64,000 bases of DNA from Nonomuraea endophytica. GTDB lineage: Bacteria > Actinomycetota > Actinomycetes > Streptosporangiales > Streptosporangiaceae. The stretch spans positions 104,198 through 168,197 of the forward strand of contig NZ_JACHIN010000021.1 in the NCBI RefSeq assembly GCF_014203235.1, in the 5' to 3' direction. Position numbers and translations under genes: made by a program. Under the pieces are notes generated by a model, which worked only from the letters and a program-made list of their open reading frames with translations, was not told the origin of the DNA and did not search any database. Below are positions 49,314 to 57,958 of this stretch, in pieces. The first letter of the stretch is position 1. Every line of letters begins with the position of its first letter.

Positions 49314-50531
49314 TCAGGAAAGTCGCCGGTGCCAGGCGACGGCTGAAGTGTCGGTGAGAGAGGCGATCTGGTCGATGACGACACGGACGCGCCCGGCGTC
49401 GTCCTCGGCCTTGAGGTAGGCGGGGCGGAAGGCGGGTTCGAGCGTGCGGGGCGCGCCGAGCGTGATGAGGGAGGCCAGTTCGGTGATGAGCTCGCGCTGT
49501 CTGGCCTGGTTGGCGTGGTGGTCGTCGCGGGTCATCACGTAGTGGGCGGTGACGCCTTTGAGCAGCGCGCATTCGAGCCTGGTGTCGTCGGGCACGACGA
49601 GGTCGGCGCGGTGGCGCGGGCCGTACGCGCCGATGGTGGCGCTCTGCGCGGAGCGGCAGAAGCGTCCGATGAGGCCGCTGGTGAGGGCTTTGAGGCCGGC
49701 CAGGTCGGCCAGGGTGGCGGCGAACGTGCGCGGCCAGAGCGGGTCGGCGATGAACTTGGCGAAGACCTCTTCGAGCCGGCCGGGGTCGACGTCGCGGGCG
49801 TACCAGAGGCGGGTGACCTCGCAGACCTGGCGGCGCTCGTCGGCCGACTGGAGGGCTTCCGGGGTGACGTATCCGGCGTGCAGCGCGTCTTCGAGGTCGT
49901 GGACGGAATAGGCGACGTCGTCGGCCCAGTCCATGATCTGCGCCTCGAAGCTGACGCGGCCCTCGGGGGCGCCGTCGCGGATCCACTCGAAGACCGGCAG
50001 GTCGTCCTGGTAGACGCCGAACTTGGGGGACTTGTCGCAGGTCCAGGGGTACTTGATGGAGGCGTCGAGTGCGGCTCTGGTCAGGTTGAGCCCGGCGCTC
50101 TCGCCCGACTCGGTGAGGACCTTGGCCTCCAGGCGGGTGAGCAGGCGCAGGCTCTGCGCGTTGCCCTCGAAGCCGCCACACGAGGGCGCGAGCGCGTTGA
50201 GCGCGACCTCGCCGTTGTGCCCGAACGGCGGATGCCCGAGGTCGTGCGCCAGGCAGGCGGTCTCCACGAGGTCGGGGTCGACGCCCAGGGTGGCGCCCAT
50301 CTCCCTGCCGACCTGGGCGCACTCCAGCGAATGCGTCAGCCGGGTACGCGGGATGTGCTGGCCGACGCCCAGCGTCTCACCGGGGCCGACGACCTGGGTC
50401 TTGGCCGCGAGGCGGCGCAGGGCGGCGCTGTGGAGCACGCGGGCCCGGTCCCGCCCGAACGGGCTGCGCTCGGGGTTGCCGGGTGGTTCCGGCACCCAGC
50501 GCTCCTGGTCATGCTGGTCATAGCGGGACAT
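49314..50531 (-). CDS. dgt: deoxyguanosinetriphosphate triphosphohydrolase-like protein
   Basis: 405 residues of the HD superfamily. The metal site is RLTHSLECAQVG (first His), ACLAHDLGHPPFGHNGE (His-Asp) and a later Asp in IMDWADDVAYSVHDLEDAL. It hydrolyses dNTPs to the nucleoside and triphosphate and helps control the dNTP pool. The ATG at 50531 starts MSRYDQHDQERWVP; a GTG at 50558 is in frame, but TAGACT lies between the two, so the ATG is preferred. In many actinobacteria dgt is next to dnaG; here the reductase and LytM genes lie between. Confidence 0.9.
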   Translation of the reverse strand: MSRYDQHDQERWVPEPPGNPERSPFGRDRARVLHSAALRRLAAKTQVVGPGETLGVGQHIPRTRLTHSLECAQVGREMGATLGVDPDLVETACLAHDLGHPPFGHNGEVALNALAPSCGGFEGNAQSLRLLTRLEAKVLTESGESAGLNLTRAALDASIKYPWTCDKSPKFGVYQDDLPVFEWIRDGAPEGRVSFEAQIMDWADDVAYSVHDLEDALHAGYVTPEALQSADERRQVCEVTRLWYARDVDPGRLEEVFAKFIADPLWPRTFAATLADLAGLKALTSGLIGRFCRSAQSATIGAYGPRHRADLVVPDDTRLECALLKGVTAHYVMTRDDHHANQARQRELITELASLITLGAPRTLEPAFRPAYLKAEDDAGRVRVVIDQIASLTDTSAVAWHRRLS

Positions 50532-50649
50532 AAGAACGGTGAGTCTACTCCTGTCCACCCAACCCCTCCTGTGCTGGGAGTATTGCCCCGGTGACCACCT
50601 CCCTACGCGTGGATGAAGCGCCAGGCCGCCCGGCCTGGCGCCGATGCCG

Positions 50650-53283
50650 TCAGCGGGTGTCGGAGTCGTTCTGCGTCAGTACGGCCCGGCCGGCCTCCAG
50701 GCGGGCGACCGGGATGCGGAAGGGCGAGCAGGAGACGTAGTCGAGCCCGGCCTCGTGGCAGAAGTGGACCGAGTCGGGGTCGCCGCCGTGTTCGCCGCAG
50801 ATGCCGAGCTTGAGGTCGGGCCGGGTGGCCCTGCCCTCCTCGACGGCCAGGCGGACCAGCCGGCCGACGCCGTCGCGGTCGAGGGTCTCGAACGGGGAGA
50901 CGCCGAAGATGCCGATCTCCAGGTAGCGGGAGAAGAAGGCGGCTTCGACGTCGTCGCGGGAGAAGCCCCAGGTCATCTGGGTGAGGTCGTTGGTTCCGAA
51001 GGAGAAGAACTCGGCGGCCTCGGCGACCTGCCCGGCGGTGAGCGCGGCGCGCGGGGTCTCGATCATGGTGCCGACCAGGGCGTCCACGCCGGTCGCCTGG
51101 AGGATCTTGACGGCTTCCTCGCGTACCGCCTCCAGCTCCTGGACGGCGGCGACGAGCGGGATCATGATCTCGGGGCGGGCGCCGGGCACCTCGCGGGCGG
51201 CTTCGGCGATGGCCCGCACCTGCATGGCGAACAGGCCGGGGATGACCAGGCCGAGCCGTACCCCTCGAAGGCCCAGCATCGGGTTCTGCTCGTGCAGTCT
51301 CTTGACGGCGACCAGCAGCGCGCGGTCCTTGTCCGTGGCCTCGCCCGTGGCGGCCTTGACCGAGAGGGCGACGAGGTCGGGCAGGAACTCGTGCAGGGGC
51401 GGGTCGATGAGGCGAATGGTGACAGGAAGACCCTCCATTGCCTGAAAAATCCCGATGAAGTCGGATTTCTGGTGCGGCTCCAACGCGTCCAGCGCCGCCT
51501 GCCGTTCCTGCTTGGAGGTGGCCAGCACGAGGTCCTCGACGAGCTGACGGCGCTCGCCCAGAAACATGTGCTCGGTACGGCACAGCCCGATCCCCTGGGC
51601 GCCGAAGCGCCGCGCCCTGGCCGAGTCCTCGGGGTTGTCGGCGTTGGCACGCACCCCGAGCCGGCGTACCGAGTCGGCGTGCGCCATGATCCGGTCCACC
51701 GCCTTGACCAGTTCGTCATCGGGTTGGGCACCCTCGAAGTACTCCACCACGACCGAGTCCATGACCGGCACCTCGCCGAGGAACACCTCACCGGTGCTGC
51801 CGTCGATCGAGATGACCTCGCCCTCGCGCACCTCGATCCCGCCGGGGGCGGTGAAGCGCTTCTGCGAGGAGGAGACCTCCAGTTCCTCCGCGCCGCAGAC
51901 GCAGGTCTTGCCCATGCCGCGGGCGACCACAGCGGCGTGGGAGGTCTTGCCGCCGCGCGAGGTGAGCACGCCGCGGGCGGCGATCATCCCGGACAGGTCG
52001 TCGGGGTTGGTCTCGCGGCGGACCAGGATCACGTCCTCGCCCTTGTCGGCCAGCTCGACCGCGCGCTCGGAGGTGAAGACGACCTTGCCGACCGCGGCGC
52101 CGGGCGAGGCGTTCATGCCCTTGGTGATCTTCTTGCGGTCGCCCTCCTGGGAGAAGCGGGGGAACATCAGCTGCGCGAGCTGGTCGCCGGTCACCCGGGT
52201 GACGGCCTCGTCGAGTGTGATGAGGCCCTGGTCGACGAGCTGGACGGCGATGCGGAAGGCCGCGGCGGCCGTGCGCTTGCCGACCCGGGTCTGCAGCATC
52301 CACAGCTTGCCGCGCTCGATCGTGAACTCGATGTCGCACAGGTCGCGGTAGTGGGTCTCCAGCGTCTCCATGATCGACAGGAGCTCGTCGTAGGAGTGCT
52401 TGTCGATGCGCTCCAGGTCCTGCAAGGGGACGGTGTTGCGGATGCCCGCGACGACGTCCTCGCCCTGGGCGTTCTGGAGGTAGTCGCCGTAGATGCCCTG
52501 GCGGCCGGAGCCGGGGTCGCGGGTGAAGGCCACGCCGGTGCCGGAGTCGTCGCCGAGGTTGCCGAAGACCATGGCGACGATGTTGACGGCGGTGCCGAGG
52601 TCGGCGGGGATACGTTCCTGGCGGCGGTAGAGGATGGCGCGGGGCGCGTTCCACGAGTCGAAGACGGCCTTCACGGCCAGGCGCATCTGCTCGCGGGGGT
52701 CGGCGGGGAAGTCCTTGCCGGTCTGCTCGCGCACGATGCCCTTGTAGGTCTCGACGAGGCCCTGGAGCTCCTGCGCGGTGAGGTCGGTGTCCTGGCGGCC
52801 GTTCTTGAGCTCCTCCAGCGCGTGCTCGAACAGTTCGCCGTCGATGTCCTGGACGGTCTTGCCGAACATCTGGATGAGCCTGCGGTAGGAGTCCCAGGCG
52901 AAGCGGTCGTTGCCGCCCGCCTGCTTGGCCAGGCCGTGGACGGACTCGTCGTTGAGCCCGATGTTGAGAACGGTCTCCATCATGCCGGGCATGGAGAACT
53001 TGGCGCCGGAGCGCACGCTGACGAGCAGCGGGTCGTCGGCCTGGCCGAGCTTCTTGCCCATGGCGCTCTCGAGCGCGCTCAGGTGGTCGGCGATCTCCCG
53101 CTCCAGTCCCTCGGGGACGGAGCCTTCCGCCAGGTAGTGGCGGCACGCCTCGCTGGTGATCGTGAACCCGGGGGGAACCGGCAGCCCGAGGTTGGTCATC
53201 TCGGCGAGGTTGGCTCCCTTGCCGCCGAGCAGGTCCTTGAGATCCCTGTTGCCCTCGGTGAAATCGTAAACGAACTTGGCCAC
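50650..53283 (-). CDS. ppdK: pyruvate, phosphate dikinase
   Basis: 877 residues, full length. The N-terminal ATP-grasp domain has LLGGKGANLAEMTNLGLPVPPGF and SVRSGAKFSMPGMMETVLNIG. The phosphohistidine swivel domain has SRGGKTSHAAVVARGMGKTCV with the catalytic His. The C-terminal PEP/pyruvate barrel has SFGTNDLTQMTWG and GICGEHGGDP. It interconverts PEP, AMP and pyrophosphate with pyruvate, ATP and phosphate. GTG 53283 has GGAG 5 bases upstream and begins VAKFVYDF, the usual N-terminus. Divergent from the cytochrome b gene across an AT-rich control region. Confidence 0.97.
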   Translation of the reverse strand: MAKFVYDFTEGNRDLKDLLGGKGANLAEMTNLGLPVPPGFTITSEACRHYLAEGSVPEGLEREIADHLSALESAMGKKLGQADDPLLVSVRSGAKFSMPGMMETVLNIGLNDESVHGLAKQAGGNDRFAWDSYRRLIQMFGKTVQDIDGELFEHALEELKNGRQDTDLTAQELQGLVETYKGIVREQTGKDFPADPREQMRLAVKAVFDSWNAPRAILYRRQERIPADLGTAVNIVAMVFGNLGDDSGTGVAFTRDPGSGRQGIYGDYLQNAQGEDVVAGIRNTVPLQDLERIDKHSYDELLSIMETLETHYRDLCDIEFTIERGKLWMLQTRVGKRTAAAAFRIAVQLVDQGLITLDEAVTRVTGDQLAQLMFPRFSQEGDRKKITKGMNASPGAAVGKVVFTSERAVELADKGEDVILVRRETNPDDLSGMIAARGVLTSRGGKTSHAAVVARGMGKTCVCGAEELEVSSSQKRFTAPGGIEVREGEVISIDGSTGEVFLGEVPVMDSVVVEYFEGAQPDDELVKAVDRIMAHADSVRRLGVRANADNPEDSARARRFGAQGIGLCRTEHMFLGERRQLVEDLVLATSKQERQAALDALEPHQKSDFIGIFQAMEGLPVTIRLIDPPLHEFLPDLVALSVKAATGEATDKDRALLVAVKRLHEQNPMLGLRGVRLGLVIPGLFAMQVRAIAEAAREVPGARPEIMIPLVAAVQELEAVREEAVKILQATGVDALVGTMIETPRAALTAGQVAEAAEFFSFGTNDLTQMTWGFSRDDVEAAFFSRYLEIGIFGVSPFETLDRDGVGRLVRLAVEEGRATRPDLKLGICGEHGGDPDSVHFCHEAGLDYVSCSPFRIPVARLEAGRAVLTQNDSDTR

Positions 53284-53422
53284 CACAGCTCCAATCAACG
53301 CCTCTGCCCTGGACTGTACCGGCGAAAAAGATGATGAAACTGCACACGTCGGTTAAGTCACTGTTTCCCCAGGTCAACGGCCTTCATGAGGTCTAATCCA
53401 ATTAAAACTCCAGTCTTCCCGA

Positions 53423-53454
53423 AATTGGTTTATACCAATTGGTTTACACCAATT
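53423..53454. promoter_or_regulatory. tandem overlapping palindromes (candidate double operator)
   Basis: Two perfect 18-base palindromes, AATTGGTTTATACCAATT (53423-53440) and AATTGGTTTACACCAATT (53437-53454), share their AATT ends. Arms are AATTGGT and ACCAATT with 4-base spacers. The TTGGT-N4-ACCAA core resembles GntR-family operators. The pair lies 60 bases before the cytochrome b gene and 140 before ppdK, in one of the most AT-rich stretches of the window. Confidence 0.7.
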
Positions 53455-53482
53455 CTTGAGAAAGCTGTGGGGTAGGAGGAGA

Positions 53483-53557
53483 ATGAGGGACGACCCCCTG
53501 ACCGGGAGGCGCCGATGGCCACCCCCACCACCAAGCCGACGCGCCGCGCGCGCCTGA
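53483..53557 (+). CDS. possible 24-aa leader ORF overlapping the cytochrome b start
   Basis: ATG 53483 is preceded by AGGAGGAG, a better ribosome binding site than that of the cytochrome b gene itself. The frame encodes 24 residues including a run of five prolines (RRRWPPPPPSRR) and stops 43 bases inside the cytochrome b gene in another frame. Consecutive prolines slow ribosomes, so it could modulate translation of the downstream start. It may equally be chance. Confidence 0.25.
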   Translation: MRDDPLTGRRRWPPPPPSRRAARA

Positions 53558-54840
53558 CCGCCGGATCGGCGCGGGCCGCGGCCGGCAGCGCCCGCTACCT
53601 CGACGACCGGCTCGGCACCGGCCGCTGGCTGGCGCCCAACCTGCGCAAACTCTTCCCCACCCACTGGTCGTTCCTGCTGGGCGAGTTCGCGCTCTACTCC
53701 TTCGTCCTGCTCGTGCTGACCGGCACGTTCCTCACGCTCTTCTACAAGCCGGAGGCGGGCGCCGCGTTCGAGTCAGTGCGCGAGCTCAGCGTGGACGTGC
53801 GCGGCGGGCTGCTCATCCGGCAGATGCACCACTGGTCGGCGACGATCTTCGTACTGGCGATCGTGGCCCACATGTTCCGCGTCTTCTTCACCGGGGCGTT
53901 CAGGAAGCCGCGTGAGCTGACGTGGGTGCTGGGGGCGCTGCTGTTCGGGCTGGCGCTGTTCGAGGCGTTCCTCGGGGTGACGCTTCCGGCCAACCAGCTC
54001 GGCATGTCCGGGCTGCGCGAGACCCAGGGGCTGCTGCTGTCGATCCCGCTGGTCGGCACGTATCTGTCGTCCTTCGTCTTCGACGGCCCCTTCCCCGGCC
54101 AGGTGATCCCGCGGGCGTTCGTCGCCCACGTGCTGCTGGTGCCCGGCCTCCTGCTGGCGCTGGTGCCGCTCCACGCGCTGGTGCTGACCTGGCGGCAGAA
54201 GCACACCGAGCACCACGGGAGCGGCGGCCGGGTCAGCGGGGTGCCGTTCTTCCCCGCCTTCTCCCTCAAGCAGGGCATCACCTCGCTGGGCACGTTCACG
54301 GTCATCGCCGCGCTGGCCACGTTCGTCATCGTCAACCCCGTCTGGACCGCCGCGCAGGCCTACCGTCCCGGCGCCGCGCCGCCGTCGGCGCAGCCGTTCT
54401 GGTATTACGGCGTGCTCGAAGGCATGCTCCGCCTGCTGCCGCCATGGGAGTTCACGATCGCGGGCTTCACCTTCTCCGCCGGGCTCTGGATCCCGATGCT
54501 CGTCCTCGGCGGGTTCTTCACGATCCTGCTGTTCTGGCCGTTCATCGAGCGCCGCTTCACCGGCGACCGCGCCTACCACCAGGTCGTGCAGCGCCCCGCC
54601 GCCGCGCCCGTGCGGACCGCGCTGGGTGTCGCGGTCGTCGTCTTCTTCACCGTCATCTGGTCGGCGACCTGGTTCACCACCGACCTCACCGCCGACGCGC
54701 CCCTGCTCACCGTCCCCGCCGAGCTCTACCCGACCCTCCTGTACGGCTTACGCGCCGCCGTCATCGTCCTCCCCGGCGTGGCATACGCGATCACGTTATG
54801 GCTGTGCAAAAGGCGATATCGCGATGTGATCTCCGAATGA
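53515..54840 (+). CDS. cytochrome b (QcrB-like), stand-alone
   Basis: 441 residues with eight or more membrane helices. Heme-b ligand pairs are in IRQMHHWSATIFVLAIVAHMFRVFF and AFVAHVLLVPGLLLALVPLHALVL. WYYGVLEGMLRLLPPW corresponds to the PEWY/Qo region of cytochrome b, altered to LLPPWEF. Actinobacterial QcrB is about 540 residues, so this is a shorter paralogue. No QcrA (Rieske), QcrC or oxidase genes are adjacent, so it is not the main bc1 locus. GGGAGG precedes ATG 53515 by 5 bases. Possible roles are a quinol-linked alternative electron pathway or a redox partner for another membrane enzyme. Confidence 0.9.
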   Translation: MATPTTKPTRRARLTAGSARAAAGSARYLDDRLGTGRWLAPNLRKLFPTHWSFLLGEFALYSFVLLVLTGTFLTLFYKPEAGAAFESVRELSVDVRGGLLIRQMHHWSATIFVLAIVAHMFRVFFTGAFRKPRELTWVLGALLFGLALFEAFLGVTLPANQLGMSGLRETQGLLLSIPLVGTYLSSFVFDGPFPGQVIPRAFVAHVLLVPGLLLALVPLHALVLTWRQKHTEHHGSGGRVSGVPFFPAFSLKQGITSLGTFTVIAALATFVIVNPVWTAAQAYRPGAAPPSAQPFWYYGVLEGMLRLLPPWEFTIAGFTFSAGLWIPMLVLGGFFTILLFWPFIERRFTGDRAYHQVVQRPAAAPVRTALGVAVVVFFTVIWSATWFTTDLTADAPLLTVPAELYPTLLYGLRAAVIVLPGVAYAITLWLCKRRYRDVISE

Positions 54841-54853
54841 CACGCTGCCCTGC

Positions 54854-55288
54854 GTGCGATCCCTGTTAGCCGCCGCGGCGCTGCTGGCGGCCACCGCCTG
54901 CTCCGCCTCCACCGATTCCGCACCCTCGCCCGCGCCTTCGGCGACCGTGCAGCGCTACCACGCCACCGAGCTGCGCCCCGGCGATTGCTTCGACGAGCTG
55001 CCTCCCGACGGCATCACGACGCTGGTGCCCTGCGAAAAGCCGCATGTCTACGAGTTCGCCGGGATCTGGGTGCTGCCCGACGAGCCGTGGCCGGGCGACG
55101 ACAAGGTGATCGAGGGGTCCACGAAGGGCTGCGAGGGGAAGGTCAAGATCAAGAAGGAGTTCCGGGACACGGTGACCTGGACCGCCTGGGCGCCCGGCCA
55201 GGACACCTGGCCCAAGCACCGCACCGCCTATTGCATGGCGTTGTCCGTGGAGGAAAACACGCCACTCACCGGGCACGTGCTCGGCTAG
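54854..55288 (+). CDS. septum-formation-type lipoprotein
   Basis: 144 residues from GTG 54854. The signal RSLLAAAALLAATAC has a lipobox Cys, followed by a Ser/Pro linker and a small domain with LRPGDCFDELPP, VPCEKPHVYEFAGIW and GCEGKVKIKKEF. The paired cysteines and the cargo-free fold resemble the actinobacterial septum formation / DUF4190-associated domain. It would be anchored on the outer face of the membrane. The stop overlaps the convergent kinase stop in a shared CTAG. Confidence 0.7.
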   Translation: MRSLLAAAALLAATACSASTDSAPSPAPSATVQRYHATELRPGDCFDELPPDGITTLVPCEKPHVYEFAGIWVLPDEPWPGDDKVIEGSTKGCEGKVKIKKEFRDTVTWTAWAPGQDTWPKHRTAYCMALSVEENTPLTGHVLG

Positions 55289-56454
55289 GACAACGGGTTC
55301 CCGGCGGGGGCCGGGGTACCCGCGCCGCCCAGCGGCGGGAACCACAGCACGAACGTCGCGCCTGCGCCGAGCTGGGAGAAGACCGCGACCCGGCCCCCGT
55401 GCGACTCCACGATCTGCCTGACGATGGCCAGGCCCAGGCCGGTGTGCCGGTCACGGCGGCTGCTCTCGCCCCGCCAGAACCGGTCGAAGACCCTCGGCTG
55501 GTCCTCTTCCGCCAGGCCGGGGCCGTCGTCGGCGACCGCGGTCCACAGCCAGCCGTCCTCCCGGCCAGCCGCCACCCGGACGCGGCCGTCCGGGGGCGAG
55601 AGCCGTACCGCGTTGGACAGGAGGTTGGCGACGGCGCGCCGCAGCGCGTCGTGGTCGCCGCTCATCGCGAGGTCCTGCTCCAGCCGGCGGGTCAGGGTGA
55701 GGCCGCGGCCGGCGGCCAGCGCGGCGTATTCCTCGCTGGCCTCCTGCACCACGCGGCCCAGGTCGAGGTCGGCGTCGGCGAAGGCGGCGCCCTGACGTCT
55801 GGCGCTGGCCAGCAGGTCCTCGACCAGGCGGGTCATGCGGGTCGTGGCGCGGTCGACCACGGCGACGGCGCGGGTGCGTTCCTCGTCGCTGGCATCCGGG
55901 GTGGCGAGGACGGCGTCCACGTTGGCCCGGATGATCGTGAGCGGGCTGCGTAGTTCGTGCGAGGCGTCGTCGATGAGCCGGCGCTGCGCGCTGAAGGCGG
56001 ACTCCAGGCGGTCCAGCATGGTGTCCACGGTGTCGGCCAGGTCGCGCAGCTCGTCGCGCGGGCCGTTCAGCCGGATGCGCCGGGTCAGGTCGGTGGCCTG
56101 GATCTCCTCGGTCGTGCGGGTGATGGCGCGCACCGGGCGCAGCACGCGGCCGGACAGCACCCAGCCGATGCCGAGGCTGGCCAGGAAGAGCGCGCCCAGC
56201 GTGACCAGCGAGTAGTCGCGCAGCGTGGCCAGGGTCTTGACGTTGATCGCGTTCTCGACCTCCTCCACGAACACGACCTCTTCCTTGCCCACGTACTCGC
56301 CGCCCCGGTAGGCCTTGGCGTACTCGGTGGTGTAGGGGCGCTGGTCGGTGGTCTTGGAGATGCCCCAATAGATGCCGCCCAGCACCAGCGCGGCCAGCAC
56401 GAACAGCAGCCCCGAGTAAAGCACCGTGAGCCGGAACCGGATCGTGTGGATCAT
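55285..56454 (-). CDS. OmpR-type sensor histidine kinase
   Basis: 389 residues. Two membrane helices (about 8-28 and 80-102) flank a short external loop of about 50 residues. A HAMP domain (LRPVRAITRTTEEIQ), HisKA with the phospho-acceptor in DDASHELRSPLTIIRANVD and a HATPase domain (NLLSNAVRLSP, VADDGPGLAEED, TGLGLAIVRQIVESHGG) follow. It is complete. ATG 56454 overlaps the response-regulator stop by 4 bases. The signal is unknown; the neighbouring periplasmic-type protease suggests envelope stress. Confidence 0.94.
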   Translation of the reverse strand: MIHTIRFRLTVLYSGLLFVLAALVLGGIYWGISKTTDQRPYTTEYAKAYRGGEYVGKEEVVFVEEVENAINVKTLATLRDYSLVTLGALFLASLGIGWVLSGRVLRPVRAITRTTEEIQATDLTRRIRLNGPRDELRDLADTVDTMLDRLESAFSAQRRLIDDASHELRSPLTIIRANVDAVLATPDASDEERTRAVAVVDRATTRMTRLVEDLLASARRQGAAFADADLDLGRVVQEASEEYAALAAGRGLTLTRRLEQDLAMSGDHDALRRAVANLLSNAVRLSPPDGRVRVAAGREDGWLWTAVADDGPGLAEEDQPRVFDRFWRGESSRRDRHTGLGLAIVRQIVESHGGRVAVFSQLGAGATFVLWFPPLGGAGTPAPAGNPLS

Positions 56455-57113
56455 GCCGGCTCCTTCAGCCGGTAGCCCCTGCTGATGACGGTCTCGATGA
56501 GGCCGTCCTCCTGGAGCTTGCGCCGCAGGTTGCCGACCGTGACCCGGACCGTGTTGGTGAACGGGTCGGCGTGCTCGTCCCAGACGTGCTCCAGCAGTTC
56601 CTCGGAGGAGACGACGTGCCCCGGTCTGGTCATGAGGTAGTGGAGCACGCCGTATTCCTTCGGGGTGAGCGCGAGCGCCCGGCCGCCCAGCGACACCTCC
56701 ATCCTGGCGGTGTCGATCCGCAGCTGTCCGACTTCCAGGACGGAGGTGCCGCCGGTGTCCCTGCGCAGGAGCGCGCGCACCCGTGCCAGCAGTTCGGGGA
56801 AGGCGAAGGGTTTGACGAGGTAGTCGTCGGCGCCTTCGTCGAGCCCGCGGACCCGGTCGTCGAGCCGGTCGCGGGCGGTCACCATGATGACCCGCACGCC
56901 CTTGCCCGCCGCCCGGATCTCCCTGCACACCTGGAAGCCGTCGCCGCCGGGCAGGTTCAGGTCGAGCAGCACCAGGTCATACGTGTTGACCTGGAGCTTC
57001 TCCTGTGCGACGGGCGCGTCCAGGGCCACGTCCACGGCATATCCGGCGCGGGCCAGGCCGACGCGGAGCGCGTCGACCAGGTCCTCTTCGTCTTCGACGA
57101 CCAACAGGCGCAT
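56451..57113 (-). CDS. OmpR/PhoB-type response regulator
   Basis: 220 residues. The receiver domain has acidic residues in VVEDEEDLV, the phospho-acceptor in LVLLDLNLPGGDGF and Lys in DYLVKPFAFPEL. The C-terminal winged helix has LTPKEYGVLHYLMTRPGHVVS and VRVTVGNLRRKLQ. It starts 5 bases after the protease stop and is followed by its kinase; together they close the MoxR-vWA operon and may control it. Confidence 0.95.
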   Translation of the reverse strand: MRLLVVEDEEDLVDALRVGLARAGYAVDVALDAPVAQEKLQVNTYDLVLLDLNLPGGDGFQVCREIRAAGKGVRVIMVTARDRLDDRVRGLDEGADDYLVKPFAFPELLARVRALLRRDTGGTSVLEVGQLRIDTARMEVSLGGRALALTPKEYGVLHYLMTRPGHVVSSEELLEHVWDEHADPFTNTVRVTVGNLRRKLQEDGLIETVISRGYRLKEPA

Positions 57114-57118
57114 GTTTC

Positions 57119-57958
57119 CTAGTCTCTGATGATTTGTTCGGCGATGGGAGCAGCGCGATCGATGGGGATCGCGAAGCCTATGCCGATGTTGCCGCCGCCC
57201 CGGCTCGACGCTATCGCCGTGTTCACCCCCACGACCTCGCCGCGGGCGTTGACCAGCGGGCCGCCGGAGTTGCCGGGATTGATGGAGGCGTCGGTCTGCA
57301 CCGCGCTGCGGGAGGTGCCGCCCAGCCGTACCTGGCGGTCGAGGGCGCTGACGATCCCCGAGGTCACCGTGCCCGACAAGCCGAGCGGCGAACCGATCGC
57401 CAGCACCTGGTCACCGACCGCCAGGTCGGCCGAACGGCCCAAGGTGGCGGGCGCGAGCCCAGTAACGCCCGCCACCTCCAGCACCGCCAGATCCTCATCC
57501 TGATCAGCACCCAGGACTCTGGCGGAGAATCTGCGACCGTCGTTCAGCACCACGCTCACCGTGCTCGCCTCGCCGACGACGTGCGCGTTGGTGATGATGT
57601 GGCCGGCCCCGTCCACGATGAAGCCGGAACCACCGCCCCGGCCGACGTCGATCGAGACCACGCTCGGCAGCAGCCGCGCGGCCGTACCGGACAGTCCGGT
57701 CGTGTTGGGCGCGGCGGGCGCCGCGCGGGGCAGCGTGACCGGCGCCGGACCCGTCGCCAGCCCCGCGCCGGCGAACCCGGCCACCGCCCCGGTCAGCCCG
57801 GCGACGAGCACCGCGCTGAGCAGAAGCGCTCCTCTGCGAGGAGCCCGCCCAGCCGGTACGGCTCCCGCCCCCTCGGCCTGGGGTGCCATGTGACCCAGCA
57901 GCGGCGAGACGAAGTCGGGCCCACGCGGCGTCCCGAGCCCCCTGTGCGCCCCGGTCAT
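57119..57958 (-). CDS. HtrA-like serine protease without PDZ domain
   Basis: 279 residues. One hydrophobic helix (LLLSAVLVAGLTGAVAGFAGAG, about 43-65) anchors an outward-facing trypsin-like S1C domain. The triad is visible: His in ITNAHVVG, Asp in DEDLAVLEV, Ser in INPGNSGGPLVN. Unlike most HtrA/DegP proteins it ends directly after the protease domain (AIPIDRAAPIAEQIIRD), with no PDZ module. ATG 57958 overlaps the vWA gene stop by 4 bases. Envelope quality control or signal proteolysis is likely. Confidence 0.92.
   Translation of the reverse strand: MTGAHRGLGTPRGPDFVSPLLGHMAPQAEGAGAVPAGRAPRRGALLLSAVLVAGLTGAVAGFAGAGLATGPAPVTLPRAAPAAPNTTGLSGTAARLLPSVVSIDVGRGGGSGFIVDGAGHIITNAHVVGEASTVSVVLNDGRRFSARVLGADQDEDLAVLEVAGVTGLAPATLGRSADLAVGDQVLAIGSPLGLSGTVTSGIVSALDRQVRLGGTSRSAVQTDASINPGNSGGPLVNARGEVVGVNTAIASSRGGGNIGIGFAIPIDRAAPIAEQIIRD

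Noticed and set aside
50650..53334. Rightward 896-codon frame opposite ppdK
   Set aside because: It is an Asp/Gly/Val/Leu-rich antisense frame; the minus strand encodes a full-length pyruvate phosphate dikinase with catalytic motifs.
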